Shown in pieces: positions 10,959 through 22,611 of a DNA stretch of 64,000 nucleotides (position 1 is its first letter; every line of letters starts with the position of its first letter). The notes below the pieces were generated by a model. It was given only the letters and a program-made list of their open reading frames with translations, did not search any database and was not told the DNA's origin. Where the stretch lies: contig OX442320.1 of assembly GCA_949358305.1 (NCBI GenBank), positions 10,494,259 through 10,558,258 of the forward strand, read 5' to 3'. The DNA comes from Strigamia acuminata (lineage: Eukaryota > Arthropoda > Chilopoda > Geophilomorpha > Linotaeniidae). A program made the translations under genes and the position numbers.

Positions 10959-10964
10959 AATAAA
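10959..10964 (+). terminator. Probable poly(A) signal of the DEG/ENaC gene
   Basis: AATAAA lies only a few bases after the TGA stop at 10951-10953, so the 3' UTR would be very short. A further AATAAA beyond the window of similarity cannot be excluded. Confidence 0.45.
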
Positions 10965-11224
10965 AGCATTACCTCACAAATTTACTTAAATTGTCTAAAT
11001 ATTGTCCATTTGCACGCAAATATTTGATAGGAATTAATAAAATTAGACTCAAAATTAAATAGAGATGCAACCTAATTCATGCAATTCTAACAAAAATCAT
11101 AAGCAGTTTATTCCTGGATAAATCACAATAATAATTTATTAACTTTTTAAATATTAATCCTATTTTAATTTCAATTAAAACTTGATCTAGTTCGTTACTG
11201 AGCCATTTTGCTCCTTCTCTTCGG

Positions 11225-11325
11225 TTCACAAATAAATGTCAATACTTTAAATCTACCACTAGATCTGTCAATATTGAGTGTGGCAAGAAACATAGATAAA
11301 AAGGTTTTTCAACATCCGAAAAAAC
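11225..11325 (+). pseudogene. Fragment of the DEG/ENaC TM2 exon
   Basis: CTGTCAATATTGAGTGTGGC at 11267-11286 is identical to the pore-helix coding sequence of the last channel exon (near 10872), with similarity extending on both sides to TTTTTCAACATC. No upstream channel sequence accompanies it, so it is a small decayed duplicate. Confidence 0.75.
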
Positions 11326-11479
11326 AAAATTAATTGAATTGTAATAATATTGTATTTCAAATATGTTAATCTCAATTTTCAAATACAAACAATTTGTACA
11401 CCAGTGTTTTCTAGTAATTTCTGTAATTACACTCGAAATTGAGTGATCAAACGAAATTCCCGCACAAATCTCACTACAA

Positions 11480-11660
11480 TTTATTCATGCACAATGATAA
11501 ATTATTCATGCACAATGATAAATTATTCATGCACAATGACAAATTATTTATGCACAATTACAAATTATTCATGCACAATGACAATTTATTCATGCACAAT
11601 GACAATTTATTCATGCACAATGACAATTTATTCATGTACAATGATAATTTATTGGCGCAA
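11480..11660. repeat. 21-bp tandem repeat
   Basis: About eight copies of TTATTCATGCACAATGACAA with single-base variants. The period is a multiple of 3, so two overlapping frames stay open. These are not genes. Confidence 0.93.
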
Positions 11661-12617
11661 TCAATTAAATTTTGACTCTTTCCTATCTATTCACAACTAA
11701 ATGTTAATATTACGTTGTATATTTGAGTGACAAACTAATAAATCACACTTGAATAAAAAGTGTCAACCTTGATTCATACGAGAAACCACGTAAAACAAAC
11801 AGCCGGTTGCATTGTTAACAAAACGGACACCAGCACTACCCGACCAAACTCACGAGTAACACACAGTGAGAAACTAGCAAGTGAAAACGACTGGAGATTC
11901 CATTTTTGGATCAGAAAATTTCCAGCTGCCCCAAGAAACCTCAAATAATCAAACAAAAATTGCAATATTCCGTTTTACAACGGATAATACGTTAAGTTTC
12001 CATCACTTCATTACCAACAAATCAATTGATTCATACATTTTTCCTACCTCTTAGTTTTTGCAGCTTCACTGTCATTTTTCAATTTAAATCATTTCCATTT
12101 CAAGATTTTTCCGCTACGGCATTTCCGGCAGTTCATTATCACACGCTTCCATCCTTCCCGGCTTCGGAGATTAAACCGTTCGTGTATTCGTTTGATCACG
12201 GGACTCATCGCAGTGCGGTGACAAATTTCAGCCTCAAAGAATACCGGTCAAGATCGTCACAATTTTCTTCATTTGTTTTCGTGAATTTTTCAGCAGTTAT
12301 GATGCACACCGCACACTGATGAATCATGGCTCTCATTTCGTCATCCACACCAGTTTCCGGACGATTAAACTGAAAATAAATTTCCGGATATTACAATAAG
12401 TGCAGACAATTCACAGTATTTACCTTTTGATCCGAATCTCACGGCTTTCACTTGCACCAACACAACAACAAAGCGGAAGCTAGCGTTACTAGCCAAACCC
12501 ATGGCCGCCATCTTGTTCCCATTTTCATAGTTTTCGCCCCACTTAATAAATTTAATAAATTTTAACAAATTTAATAAATTTAATAAATTAGACCAAAACA
12601 TCAAATTAAATAAAACA
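11661..12617. other. Intergenic; doubtful small exon at 12205-12369 (minus)
   Basis: No gene is established. On the minus strand 12205-12369 follows a good acceptor (TTTATTTTCAG) and is open for 54 codons to a TGA. Its phase would fit a donor at 12728-12729 inside the last Bark-like exon, so it could be an alternative C-terminus of that gene. I recognise no domain in it. Confidence 0.3.
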
Positions 12618-12623
12618 TTTATT
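12618..12623 (-). terminator. Probable poly(A) signal of the Bark-like gene
   Basis: AATAAA on the minus strand, about 95 bases after the stop codon at 12718-12720. It supports the gene really ending here. Confidence 0.5.
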
Positions 12624-12717
12624 TACACATAACAACCCCTCACATTTCCACGATAGTATTAAAAATCCGTATAAATAAACTCAATGACTAGAACAACAAT
12701 CAACCAACAACGAAAAA

Positions 12718-15700
12718 CTAACTCCTCACTTCGACCTCGACCGTCTCCTTCTTAACAAAATTAAACTCGTTATGCTCGATATTCAACTCTGGCGAGAACT
12801 GCATCGTCTCAATATGCACCGCAGTCCCGTTAACCCTCTCAAACTTGCAATTGGTCACTTGCAACCCAACCTGACTGCGCCCGCTCACGATCCACACCCC
12901 GTCCGAATACGCATCGAGCACGCGACAATCCGAAAAAGCGATCGGAATGCGCCCGTCCTCCGCCCGCGCGTGCAACGTCACGTGCATCGCGTAAAAGCGC
13001 TCCGAACTCGCCCCGGCGCGCGTGTTGTACGTCGAATTGACCAGCGCGCTCTTAGTAAACACCAAACCCTTCGCGTCGCTCGAATTTCGCTCCGTGCTCA
13101 GCTCCACGGCCACGTCCGTGCCGCCATTGTTGACGAACGCCGAATTGGCGATGTAGATGTCGGCCCTGGTCGAGTTGAAGACGGCGCCCTGCCTGGCGTG
13201 GTCTTCGACGAGCGATTTGGAGATGTTGAGGCGTCGCGAACGGACGGTTAGGCCTAGATCGCCGTTGCGCTGGACCTCGCATCGGGTTATGTTGACGGGT
13301 CCGTCGGTGGTGATGCGAATGCCGTGCACGCCGTTGTCGGCAACGCCGCAGTCGGTTATTTCGAGGGGATCGTTGGGGGCGAGACTGGTGACGTCGAGAC
13401 CGGCGTGTTTGTTTCTGGTGGCGTTGGTGGAGCGGATGTGGAAGGGGCCGGTGCCGCGGACGTCCATGCCGATGTCCTGGCCGTCGGTGATGAGGGAGGC
13501 GAGCACGAGGGCTCCGTGGGGCGATTTTGGGTTGAGGATGACGCCAGGGCCGCGGCTGTTGACTACTTCGATGTTGTGCAGTTGGATGCCGTCGATGTCG
13601 TCGATCTGGATGCCGACGTCGGCGCTTTCGATGCGGACGAAGCTCACGACGGTCGGCAAGTTGTCTGAAACAAATTAATTCGAAATTCGAAATTAATTCA
13701 AAATAAATTCGAAATTAATTCAAAATAAATTCGAAATTAATTCAAAATAAATTCGAAATTCGAAATTAATTCAAAATAAATTCGAAATTAATTCGAAATA
13801 AATTCGAAATTAATTCGAAATAAATTCGAAATTCGAAATAAATTCGAAATTCGAAATAAATTCGAAATTCGAAATAAATTCGAAATTCGAAATAAATTCG
13901 AAATTCGAAATAAATTCGAAATTTGAAATAAATTCGAAATTCGAAATAAATTCGAAATTCGAAATAAATTCGAAATTCGAAATAAATTCAAAATAAATTC
14001 GAAATTCGAAATGAATTCGAAATGAATTCGAAATTAAGAAATTCTTCAAGATTTTAAATTTCTTCATACCGGAACCGTCGGCTGCAGAGCGGCGCAAGCG
14101 TTTCGAGTTTTCGGTGTTGCAAACGACAGTGGCGATCTGTTGATTGGAGCAGTTGATGGACGAGTCGACGGTGGCGTCGCAGTCCAGGAGCGACAACTCT
14201 AGACCGTTGCAGTGGACGTTGGCGAGACCGATTTTCAAGTTGCCAGCACCGACCGACGCGATCGAGGACGAACTGCGGGATAAAAACATTGAACGATGAT
14301 TCATTTTTGTTTGTTTTTTCAATCGTTGAGCTTACTCGGTGAAGCCTAGTTCCTTGCACACGACATGGGCGTTGGCAGTGTCGAATTTTTCGGCGCAAAC
14401 ACCGACCCACGTGTCGGCTACGAACGCTTCTATTCGTCCAATGTTCGGGGCGTTGGAGCCGGCAAGTCGAACTCTCATGAATTCTGAATAAATTAAACGG
14501 GAAAAGAATTAATTTCTTTTGTTGTGCTTTTTCTTTAGATGATGTTCTTTACCGTGTCGAGGTTTTCCGATCGTTATTCCTTTCCATTTGCTTCCGGGAA
14601 CGGGTCGCATTTCTATCCATTTATCACGCGTACCGTTCATCGATAAGTGACCTACACAACAAGACAAAATAATTTCAGAATAAAATAAAATTATCGCATT
14701 AAAACATCAAAAATGAAGAAATTATCGCATTAAAACATCAAAAATGAAGAAATTATCGCATTAAAACATCAAAAATGAAGAAATTATCGCATTAAAACAT
14801 CAAAAATGAAGAAATTATCGCATTAAAACATCAATAATGATGATTATCGCATTCAAACATCAATAATGATGAAATTATCGCATTAAAACATCAAAAATGA
14901 TGAAATTATCGCATAAGAACATCAAAAATGATAAAATTATCGCGTAAAACATCAAAAATGATGAAATTATCGCATAAAACATCAAAGTCATAAAATTATC
15001 GCATTAAACAAAATAGTCAAATTATCACGCACCAACCAAATCTTACCCAAAGCGTAAATGCCAGTCTGATTGCGAAAATTGAGCACCGTCCCCGCCGGAA
15101 TGGTGAGCGAACTTCCGTACGGAATCCTAATCGGATACTGCACTTCATACGGCCCGTCAAACTCCGGCAAAACCACATCTCCCTTCACCGACCCCCCAAC
15201 AACTCCGTCCAAAACCTGAAAAACATCCGGAAAAGCCGTCGACACGTCCGAATAATTCCTCGACAGCAAACACGGAAACAAAACCGCCTGCGCGCGCGTG
15301 AAATCCAACCGACCGTCAAAAACCCTCGACACGATCCGATTAAAATCGTCCGTGCCCCACCAATTCATCGTCGCGTTCACCGGCGCCAAATCGCCCACCC
15401 ACAAGTCGTACGCGGCCGCCGAGTTCTCCAACAGATTCCACACGACCTGCGCGTCGTATCCGGTCGTCTTAAGCGTCGCCGAGCCGTTCCCGCGCGAAAT
15501 ATTGTTGTACGAGAAATCGAGCGTGGCCAGGCCGAGTTTGGCGGTGCCGTTGGCCGCCACGGTGGTCGGGGGAGTCGCGTGGAGCACGACGGAGCCGCAA
15601 TTCGTGATGCGGTTGTTGGTGAAGGCCAGTCGGTGCGGATTGAAGCGACTCGTCATTTGCGCGGGGCTGGCGCAACCGAAGAAGGAGTTGCTGTAGACGA

Positions 15701-18700
15701 CCACGTCTTCCGCGTGCGATGCGGAGATGCGCAGGGCGACGCCTTGGAGTCGGACGCATTCGAAGGTGTTTTGCGTGATGGCGTACGAGAGGGGCCAGGG
15801 TTCGGGCGTGGGGTGCGTGTCGAAGAGGAGGCTGGCTGCGGCGCCCGGGTCGCCGTCGAAGCTGCTGACGAAGCGGTTGCGGGAAGCGGACCAGGTTGAC
15901 GGGTGTTTGATGCATGGCGAGCGGACGGAGACACCTCGGAGGGGGTCGGCGGTTGATGTGAATTCGTTCTGGGTGATGGAGACGTTCTGAGGGAATTGTT
16001 CATTTTTACGTTTAGTTTAATTGGGTGCGTTTTTTGGGCTTTGTGAAGGGGGTAGCCAAGTAAACAAATCAAGGAGGAGATTTTGTTTGAAATCTTGTTG
16101 GGGAATTTTAGCTTCTGGTGGATTTATCGGGATTTCAGGTGAATTTTTCAAGATTTCAGGCAGATTTTTCAAGATTTCAGGCAGATTTTTCAAGATTTCA
16201 GGCAGATTTTTCAAGATTTCAGGCAGATTTTTCAAGATTTCAGACAGATTTTTCAAGATTTCAGGCAGATTTCTAAGGATTTTAAAAATTTACTAAAATT
16301 TCTAAGAATTTAAAAAATTTACTAAAATTTCTCAAAATTTTGAAAATTTAATAGAATTTACTAAAAATTTGCCAAAATTTTGAAAATATACTAAAATTTC
16401 CCAAAATAATGAAGATTTACTAGAGATCTACTACAGATTTCAGGGATTTGAATATTCCAGAATTTCAGGCAGATTCCTCAGGATTTCAGGTGGATTCTTC
16501 AGGATTTTCCAGAATTTTAAAAATTTACTAAAGCTTTTTCAGGGATTTACTAAGCATTTCAAGATTTTTCAGGGATTTTCAAGATTTCAAGATTCCAGAA
16601 TATCAAGTAGATTTCTTTAAAGATTTTGCTACAACTTGTGAGATTTCATTGATTTCTGAGATCAAAATCTTAGCCCGTACGAGATTTCCAGCATTGGCTA
16701 CCCCCTCAGAATTTTCATTTTACTCGATGCAAGTTGCAGCGGTCGTCGAAATCTACAGAAAGAACTGTACCGGACTTGTTGTTTGAATTTGATTGGTTGA
16801 AGATGTTTTCTACGATGTTTATCGTCCCGTCGCTCACATTAAGGATCATCGAAGACACGCCGTTGTTGACCAGCACGTTTTTGCTGATGCTTGCACTGAT
16901 GGCGATGTTTCCGGCTTCAATTCTCAACCCGTATCGACGGTTCAGTTCAAAATGGCAGTCGGCGATGTCGAGTGTGAATTCGTTGGAGCCGTTCCCTTGG
17001 ATCTAGTGCGACACCAAGCAAAATTGAGCGAAAAGTGACAAAAGTTTGCCATTTTTACATCATTTTTACTTGTAAATCAACTCCGTCCTCATTGTACATA
17101 AAATAGGAGTTGCGCAAGCGGATGGATGTGGGTTGAACAACGTAGACGTACAGACCGGGCCCAGTGGAGTAGGTCACATCCATTGCGGTCATTTCCGGCA
17201 CGAATCCGATGCTTTGGACACCGCGGCTTCGAACGATTGCGGTGTGGGCAAACGAAGCAGCTAAAATTAATGTTAAACATTTCAAATTATTTTTGTTCGC
17301 AAACTGGGACACTCCTTAAATGACGTCAGAAACAGATGGGCAAAATGAGAAATCGTACTTGATGCTTGTAGTGAATTATTATTTTGTAATTACTGTACAA
17401 TTCTGTCAAACACTTGTACTGTAAATTTCATTAGTTTGTGGATAGGTTGTTCCCTCCTCAACAACTGTTCTAGGCACGTAGTCGTCCCCTGATCACGCGA
17501 TGTCCGTCCGAACACTCACAATTCATCAAAAAACGAATTTCATCAATTTTTCACACACAAAAACGGGAAAAACAAGCAAAAAACACCATGACGTCATTTA
17601 CGGAGACCCCAATTCCATTTTTCTTTTTGTTTAAATAACCTTTTGAATACAAAAGCCGAATTCCTTTCCAAGCAAATTCACTCGAATTCGCACTGGATTC
17701 CATCACGACCGGCTTGTCTTCATTGCCTTGCACCTTCAAACTCCCTTCGACCAAAATGCCCGTGTTTCTTGCGAAAATCAAATGCAATCCCGCGGGTAAC
17801 GTGAGCGCACTCGACTCGGGCACGAAAATCGAGCGCCAAACGTGATGAGTGTCCAACAAACCGAACGTAACATTCCCCTCCACAACCCCGCCGTTCCTAT
17901 AATCATCGCCCTGCTTCAGTCTCATGCTAGCCGAGTCCCAGCTCGCACCGCGCACGCGCGGCTCCTTCAAAACCGGCGACAAATCGGCGGCGGCCAAATC
18001 CAAATCCGCAAAGAAATCCAACACTCTCGTCCTCGCATCAACCAAACTCTCGAACCCCCACCAATTGTGCGTAGCATTGATGTATCGTCCTTTGTTTACC
18101 CACGGCAAGCGCACGCACAACTCGCAGCTCGCCGACGGATTTTCAAAAACGTTAAAAGAAACCTGAGTGGACATTAAATCCGTGTCCAGTATCCGCGGAA
18201 ATTTATTATTCCTAATAAAATTATCTGAAATAAAAATTTAAAAAAAAATCACGTGATATTTAAAACAAAAATGGCCGTTATTCTATGTTCAGATGTTCAC
18301 TTACATTCGAACGACACGTGACCGTGCACCTGCGCATTAGCGACACCAAAAATGGCGACCAAACTCTTTTTAACGTAAGCGGACGGTTGTTTCGTTTCAT
18401 CGTTCGGCACATTCTCCGTTATCTCATTCTCCGTGATGGTCCCCGTCACGTCTAACGCGTTGTACGTTACATCCAACACCCTGTCCTTATTCTCGACGTA
18501 TTTATTGTCGCTGATTAAAAAGGACGAGCCTTCCTGCAACTGCAAAATGGTGGCCAACAACAAACCGCGAAACTCGCAATTACGTATGGAAACCATCGAT
18601 TTTTGGCCCCGTAACGACTCGGGCCCGAAATAACTGACCCCGTTAGCCCCGTTCGTAAAGCCACACTTCTCGACACTCACGCTGAAATTGCCGCCTTCGC

Positions 18701-21700
18701 CGTACCACTTGTACCGTGCGTAGCGCTTGAAATCCACGTAAACGGCGTAGAGCGAATTGCGTAGGAAATGCGAGTCGCGTAACGTAGCCGCCACCGCCGA
18801 CACGGCGTCGCTAAATTCCGCGTAAATCCCGTACTCCACGTCCGAGATGGTCATGTGCGAAAACTCCATTTTGATCGGTTGATAAGACGATACGGAAATA
18901 GCGTACGACGAATTTGTAACGCGAATTTTGTCCGCTACGATGGTGTTAACGTTGGGTTTGTCGTTCAGGAGCATCGGGTAGGTGATGGAGAGCGCGACGA
19001 ATTTTGTAGCGTGAAATGTAACGTTGGAGACGTCAACCGGGCCCGAAACGTTATAGATTTGCATTCCGTTATTGTTGTGGTAGAATTCGGACGATTTGAG
19101 CACATTCGCGAACGTTTGTACGCCATTTTCGACCCGTAATCCGCACTGACAACGTTTGAACGTTAAATGATCCATAGAAACGAGTCCCGCGAACGTTAGG
19201 ACTCCGATAGCGGCGCTCGAGATCTCAATATACCGTAAACTCGACGTTTCGGTGCCTATTTATAACGTAAAATAAAAAATCATTTAAATTTTTCACGATT
19301 TTCGAATTAATTGTTTGATTTACCGCCGGGTATGAACGTTATTCCTTGCCAAAATGCGCCTACCGTTAACTGACTTATGACGTCATAAGCCTGAAGTTTG
19401 ATCGGGGATTGTTGGGTGCCATTAGCGATGAGAGTGCCTTCGACATAAATGCCGCTTAAGGGGTTGGCGAAGAGGATTTCGACACCCGGTGCGAGGGTTA
19501 GGGTGATGCCGGGCCATATTCGGATGGGTTGGTGCACCAGGTAGGGGGAGCCGGGGCCCCAGGTGGCGTCGGAGGTGATGTCGCCCCGCCATACGACCGG
19601 GACGAGTGAGGATTCGATGGGAGATGGCGGTTGGCAGCCGTAGAGTTCGACGCGTAGTGCGGGGCCTGGAGTGCCTTCCCAGCTGGTTGGTTGGATGACG
19701 ATGTAGCGAGCCTTTGTGGATTAAATTGAATTGTTAGTGGTTTATTTTGTTTGTCAAAGAAGTTTGTTAAAGAGGAGAAATGAATTCTGTTTTGGTTTTT
19801 TTGCATGTTGGTGATGGCGAAGCATTTTGATTTTGCAATTCTTGCACCAAAATTGGAAACTTGTGATAAAATTCAGAAAAGGTTTGACCTAAATCAAACA
19901 AAAATCATCAAAATCACCAATTTTTTTTACAAAAATCACCAAAATCACCAAAAATTTTGGAAAGAAATCACCAAAATCACCAAAATTTTGACAAAAATCA
20001 CCAAAATCACCAAATTTTTTTACAAAAATCACCAAAAATTTTGGAAAGAAATCACCCAAATCTCCAAAATTTTGACAAAAATCACCAAAATTTTGACAAA
20101 AATCACCAAAATTTTGACAAAAATCACCAAAATTGTGACCAAAATCACCAAAATTATGACAAAAATCACCGAAATCGTGACCAAAACCACCAAAATTTTG
20201 ACAAAAATCACCAAAATTGTGACAAAAACACCAATTTTTTCAATTTTTTTTATTAAAACACCAATTTTTTTTATTAAAACACCAATTTTTTTTATTAAAA
20301 CACCAATTTTTTTTATTAAAACACCAATTTTTCCACTTACCGTCAATACAGTCGAAAAAATATGAAGTGACTCAAAATTACTCTCATTAAAGCGAGCTGT
20401 AATTCTCCTATCCGTATTCGCCGGCTGCCTGTCCCAATGAAAGCCATCAACACTATAAAGTACATTAAACTCCTTCACAATATTCTTCGGCCACTGCGCG
20501 TGCGGCTGCAGCCTCAATCCCGATATCCGATAAACCTGCTCCAGATCCACCTCAAGATAATGAACATCCGAAAAACCGCCGATCCACCCGGCTCGTCCGT
20601 TAAGCCTAGCGTCGTTCGGAACCGACCCGGGCGACCAATCGGAAGCCGTAAAAATTCCTTTTCCGGTTTCCAAGTCCAGAGGTTGAGAACAGCCGTCTGT
20701 TTGCATAAAAACAAAAGAAAACAATTAATTGGATGATAGGAGAGAAAACGAGGTCAAATTGTGATTAATAATATGAATAATCAAGCCTCAACGCGAAACA
20801 CTCTTCTTTCCTAGGAAATATACATGAATATTTTTATTCTATTTTGCCAGACATTTTTCCTGCTTCCTCCTACTCGGCACATGCGAGTTAATCAGATGCG
20901 TGTGTGCACGGTGAGTAAAAATCATAAAAATGGAACCCGTGACACGATAAACTTGTGCATGTCGAAATAAATGAATAGATAAATAAGTGGATGAATTTTA
21001 GGGAGAAAATTGAAGTGGAAATTATTTTAAGGCGGAAAATCGGAATTTAGACGGAGTAATTGTAATAATTTAGCAAAAATCTTATTTTAGACTAAATAAA
21101 TGTAGTTTTAAGCGCAGAAATGTCGTTTTAGGCAAAACAAATCCAATTTTAGACTGAAAATATGTCATTTTAGACAGAAAAAATGCAATTTTAGACGGGA
21201 AAAATACGATTTTAGACCAGAAAAATGCAATTTTAGACTGGGAAAATGCAATTTTAGACTGGGAAAATGCAATTTTAGACTGGGAAAATGCAATTTTAGA
21301 CTGGGAAAATGCAATTTTAGACTGAAAGAATGTAATTTTTAGAATGAAAAATGCAATTTTAGACTAAAAAATGCAGTTTTAGATGGAAAAATGCAATTTT
21401 AGACGAAAAAAATTCAATTTTAGACGAAAAAAATGCAATTTTAAACCAAAAAAATGCAATTTTAAACGCAAAAAATGCAATTTTAGACAAAAAAAAGGCA
21501 ATTTTGGATAAAAAAAAGAGGCAATTTTGGACGAAAAAAAGGCAATTTTGGATAAAAAAAGAGAGGCAATTTTGGACGAAAAAAAAGGCAATTTTAGACT
21601 GAAATATGCAGTTTTAAATGGAAAAAAAGCAATTTTAGACGGAAAAAATGCAGTTTTTAGGTCAAATACAAACATTTTAAACAGAAAAATGACTGATAAC

Positions 21701-22161
21701 CAAAGAAAAGTGCGTTCAACTTAAGCCTCTGACTCCACGAATAAAATTCCACCAAATTTCCAATTTCAAAACCTAAAAATTCCCATAAAAAAAATACATA
21801 AAAATCCGAGTTAAAAATTGATTTCGATCTCCAATTTTCAACCCGCATTGTCCCACACTTGTTTCTTTCTATTCTCTCTCCCCTAATTAAATTTACCCGG
21901 CAACGTTTCCTGTTCTTCCTCAACCGGCGTTAATCCCGTGCTCGTTCCCATCGCCAACGACCAATCCGTGTCGGCCCAAGTCGTCGTTTCCACCGTCCAA
22001 CTCGAAAAACTCGACAAACTCGACGAATTTCCATCGGAACTCGTCGAATCACGAAACGTCGCACTAAACGTTGATTCTGTCGCCGTAGAGTTGTCGATTC
22101 CCACGACCACCGGCAGGAGGACGACGTACACGATCCTCAAGGTCCCACCAAGGGACATCAT
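12718..22161 (-). CDS. bark: Bark beetle/Anakonda-like secreted protein, about 1,783 aa
   Basis: Exons in transcript order: 21897-22161, 20341-20696, 19324-19711, 18305-19255, 17640-18224, 17070-17260, 16724-17002, 15047-15986, 14553-14651, 14336-14483, 14070-14272, 12718-13664. All phases agree and the sum is divisible by 3. The start is the second in-frame ATG region (22158-22161), giving a signal peptide (MMSLGGTLRIVYVVLLPVVVG); an upstream ATG at 22227 would bury it. A Ser/Thr-rich stretch is followed by an F5/8 type C domain, long parallel beta-helix segments with two NWWG motifs typical of Bark, and an SRCR domain before a last beta-helix exon. Drosophila Bark is a transmembrane organiser of tricellular septate junctions and is far longer. 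This model has no lectin domain and no membrane anchor, so it may be a secreted paralogue or a shortened form. One donor (GTTATT after 17640) is weak. Confidence 0.85.
13668..14040. repeat. TTCGAA-rich tandem array in a Bark intron
   Basis: Degenerate 15-16-base units of ATAAATTCGAAATTCGAA fill almost the whole intron between the SRCR exons and the last exon. The core TTCGAA is self-complementary, so the array can fold extensively. Its open frame on the minus strand (EFISNF repeats) is an artefact. Confidence 0.93.
14070..14483 (-). other. SRCR domain of the Bark-like protein
   Basis: Two exons encode MRVRLAGS, GRIEAFVADTWVGVC, AHVVCKELGF, a GLANVHCNG...LLDCDA segment and a final VVCN, matching the scavenger-receptor cysteine-rich pattern. 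Drosophila Bark also carries an SRCR domain. Confidence 0.85.
14690..15005. repeat. About 31-bp minisatellite, ATTATCGCATTAAAACATCA core
   Basis: About ten units in the intron between exons 14553-14651 and 15047-15986. Same core as the array at 3785-3970. Confidence 0.92.
16125..16620. repeat. 20-bp minisatellite, TTTTTCAAGATTTCAGGCAG
   Basis: About seven clean copies from 16130 to 16275 decay into related AAATTTACTAAAATTT blocks further right. Fills a 737-base Bark intron (15987-16723). Confidence 0.88.
19630..20696 (-). other. F5/8 type C (discoidin) domain of the Bark-like protein
   Basis: Split over two exons. It begins DGCSQPLDLETGKGIFTASD, continues with LNGRAGWIGGFSDVHYLEVD and FNVLYSVDGFHWD, and ends RYIVIQPTSWEG...RVELYGC. 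These are the classic start and closing cysteine segments of a discoidin fold, which often binds glycans or phospholipids. Confidence 0.88.
19900..20335. repeat. AAAATCACCAAAATTTTGAC minisatellite, then ACCAATTTTTTTTATTAAAAC
   Basis: Two adjacent simple arrays in the intron that splits the F5/8C domain. Open frames through them are repeat artefacts. Confidence 0.92.
21040..21660. repeat. 17-18-bp minisatellite, AAAATGCAATTTTAGAC
   Basis: About thirty degenerate units in the first Bark intron. A five-unit run with TGGG inserted (21223-21315) is nearly perfect. Confidence 0.93.
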
Positions 22162-22227
22162 CTCGTCGAGCGCTGTTATTCTACGGAAAACTTTGACTGC
22201 AAATGTGCGAGTGGGAAGCAACGGCAT

Positions 22228-22608
22228 TACTCATCCCCGTCACGTGGTCTATCGGCCCCCGCTACAATATTTCTTCTCGATTGCATCACAAACTCTTTAT
22301 TGATCTGTGTCCATAGAAATAACAGTTTACTTCTGATCGATGCCAATTGGACTGTTAAATTTCGCCACAAAGCACAGGAAAAGATGGAATATCCTGGAAA
22401 TGAGGAAAATCAATTTGTATCGGTGATAATGACAAAAATTTAGGAGTTGCATCCGGTTTTATAACTTATTAACCTGGTTTCATAAATCTCTCTAGATTAG
22501 TCTGCGCGGTATTTGGATGCCAAATTCAAACTGCGCATGTGTTTAATGTGTCTCGGTACCATCTTGTAAATTATCGTTGTTTATTTACTTTACTTTAGCA
22601 TTATGAAG
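22228..22608. other. Upstream region of the Bark-like gene
   Basis: No coding sequence recognised. It presumably carries the Bark-like promoter and 5' UTR, but no core promoter element can be named. Confidence 0.35.
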
Positions 22609-22611
22609 CTA

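Noticed and set aside
12772-13678. Overlapping plus-strand open frames of 114-173 codons opposite the last Bark exon
   Set aside because: GC-rich shadow frames. The minus strand has beta-helix repeats, consistent splice phases and family similarity.
13788-14322. Frames with EFISNF repeats running into the SRCR exon
   Set aside because: Intron minisatellite read through from the exon. A donor at 14069 ends the exon.
15298-15990. Plus-strand open frames opposite the NWWG exon, and extra minus-strand frames
   Set aside because: Shadows of the GC-rich exon 15047-15986, which reads as one frame on the minus strand.
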